A DNA stretch of 23,190 nt from NCBI GenBank assembly GCA_964347035.1, contig CAYFXE010000043.1:1-23190 (forward strand), given 5' to 3'. Position 1 is the stretch's first letter. Each line of letters starts with the position of its first letter. The position numbers and the translations under genes are program-made. The stretch is from CAYFXE01 sp964347035. Lineage in GTDB: Bacteria; Acidobacteriota; Aminicenantia; Aminicenantales; Aminicenantaceae. Of this stretch, positions 22,719 through 23,190 are shown piece by piece. The notes beneath the pieces were generated by a model that saw nothing but the letters and a program-made list of their open reading frames with translations, searched no databases and was not told the origin of the DNA.

Positions 22719-23190
22719 ATGAAAAAAGTATTTTTATCAGCAGTTGTGATAACGATGGTTTTAAATTTGGTTGGTTTTGGAGTTGTAACAGCTCAAACCA
22801 GTGATGGAATTGATACAATCCTGTTTGAGGATCTTGTCTCTAACACCTGGAAAAATTTTCCTCTACCCAGGAGTCTGGATTATGAGGGACAGCAGTATTT
22901 GTCTGTGGCTGTAAGCCCTGAAAACGACCGTCTTGATACCAGTTATGATGTTGTCTACGCTGTTCCGGCTGACCGCAGCGGTATAGACGTAATCTTGTTT
23001 GAGGACCTTAGTACTCCTATCTGGAAGAGATATACCCTGCCTAATACCGAGGATACGGATTATATCGCTGTAGCTGTAGACCCGGATAATGACCGTCTTG
23101 ATACCAGCTATGATGTTGTCTACGCAGTCCCGGCCGACCGCAGCGGTATAGACGTAATCTTGTTTGAGGACCTTAGTACTCCTATCTGGA
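22719..23190 (+). CDS. Secreted repeat protein, partial at right edge
   Basis: The gene starts at ATG 22719 with an ideal AGGAGG site 7 bases upstream (22706-22711) and runs open to the window edge (157 codons seen). A signal peptide covers residues 1-25 (cleavage VTA before Q). From G30 the chain consists of repeats that open GIDxILFEDL, continue with W-K, LP and VAV-P-NDRLDTSYDVVYA, and end VPADRS. The first unit is 58 residues and the second 55; a third begins at the edge. I do not recognise a named family. The strand-rich pattern with conserved D, W and Y could form propeller blades or another solenoid. Function is unknown, presumably extracellular or surface-bound. The near-identity of units in DNA points to recent internal duplication. 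Confidence 0.85.
   Translation, partial: MKKVFLSAVVITMVLNLVGFGVVTAQTSDGIDTILFEDLVSNTWKNFPLPRSLDYEGQQYLSVAVSPENDRLDTSYDVVYAVPADRSGIDVILFEDLSTPIWKRYTLPNTEDTDYIAVAVDPDNDRLDTSYDVVYAVPADRSGIDVILFEDLSTPIW
22806..23190 (+). repeat. Near-identical tandem coding repeats, 165-bp period
   Basis: Units start with codons for GID at 22806, 22980 and 23145. The 50 bases at 22976-23025 are repeated without a mismatch at 23141-23190, 165 bases later. The preceding 60 bases of each unit differ at only a few, mostly silent, positions. The first unit is longer by three codons and more diverged. Confidence 0.88.

Noticed and set aside
1..23190. CRISPR arrays, tRNA, rRNA, insertion sequences or phage genes
   Set aside because: No short regularly spaced repeats, cloverleaf-like segments, transposase motifs or terminal inverted repeats were found; the repeats seen are coding repeats.

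Overview
The window reads as a fragment of a draft genome from an uncultured Gram-negative-type bacterium. A run of ten N at 2415-2424 indicates a metagenome or draft assembly. The cell should have an outer membrane, because the window encodes a small beta-barrel protein, a CsgG-type lipoprotein and an RND efflux pump. It also has Sec and Tat export, good Shine-Dalgarno sites and near-consensus sigma-70 promoters. Base composition is moderate. The mix of DGGY-repeat proteins, secreted glycosidases, an exported RraA-fold protein and Tat-tagged aldo/keto reductases recalls Candidatus Aminicenantes or relatives of Acidobacteriota. That placement is an inference from gene content only.

Left part (1-12241): glycan breakdown. 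A DGGY-repeat secreted protein is cut by the left edge (minus strand). Divergent from it is a secreted GH2 beta-mannosidase-like enzyme (plus). Facing the GH2 gene is a minus-strand series, in transcription order: Tat-tagged aldo/keto reductase, small outer-membrane beta-barrel, unknown secreted protein, GH113 endo-mannanase-like enzyme, exported RraA-family protein. Upstream of these lies a second minus-strand unit with its own strong promoter: an N-acetylhexosamine kinase-like enzyme followed at once by a GH20 beta-N-acetylhexosaminidase. Together these genes suggest cutting of beta-mannosides and beta-GlcNAc/GalNAc-containing glycans outside the cytoplasm, with phosphorylation of the released N-acetylhexosamine inside. 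No SusC/SusD pair or sugar transporter is in the window.

Middle part (12358-18337): envelope functions. A periplasmic adaptor and an RND pump of the heavy-metal efflux group form a two-gene minus-strand operon without an outer-membrane channel gene. A bactofilin gene (plus) follows across a 300-base regulatory gap. Convergent to it is a CsgG/HfaB-type lipoprotein gene.

Right part (18338-23190): uvrB and uvrC, the UvrABC excision-repair damage-verification and incision genes, lie one base apart. The uvrB promoter overlaps the csgG-like promoter, and its -10 box is so close to the ATG that the uvrB message should be nearly leaderless. After uvrC comes 543 bases that contain what looks like a decayed small gene. 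The last feature is the start of a secreted protein made of 55-58-residue repeats that are almost identical in DNA, cut by the right edge. No tRNA, rRNA, CRISPR array, insertion sequence or phage gene was recognised.
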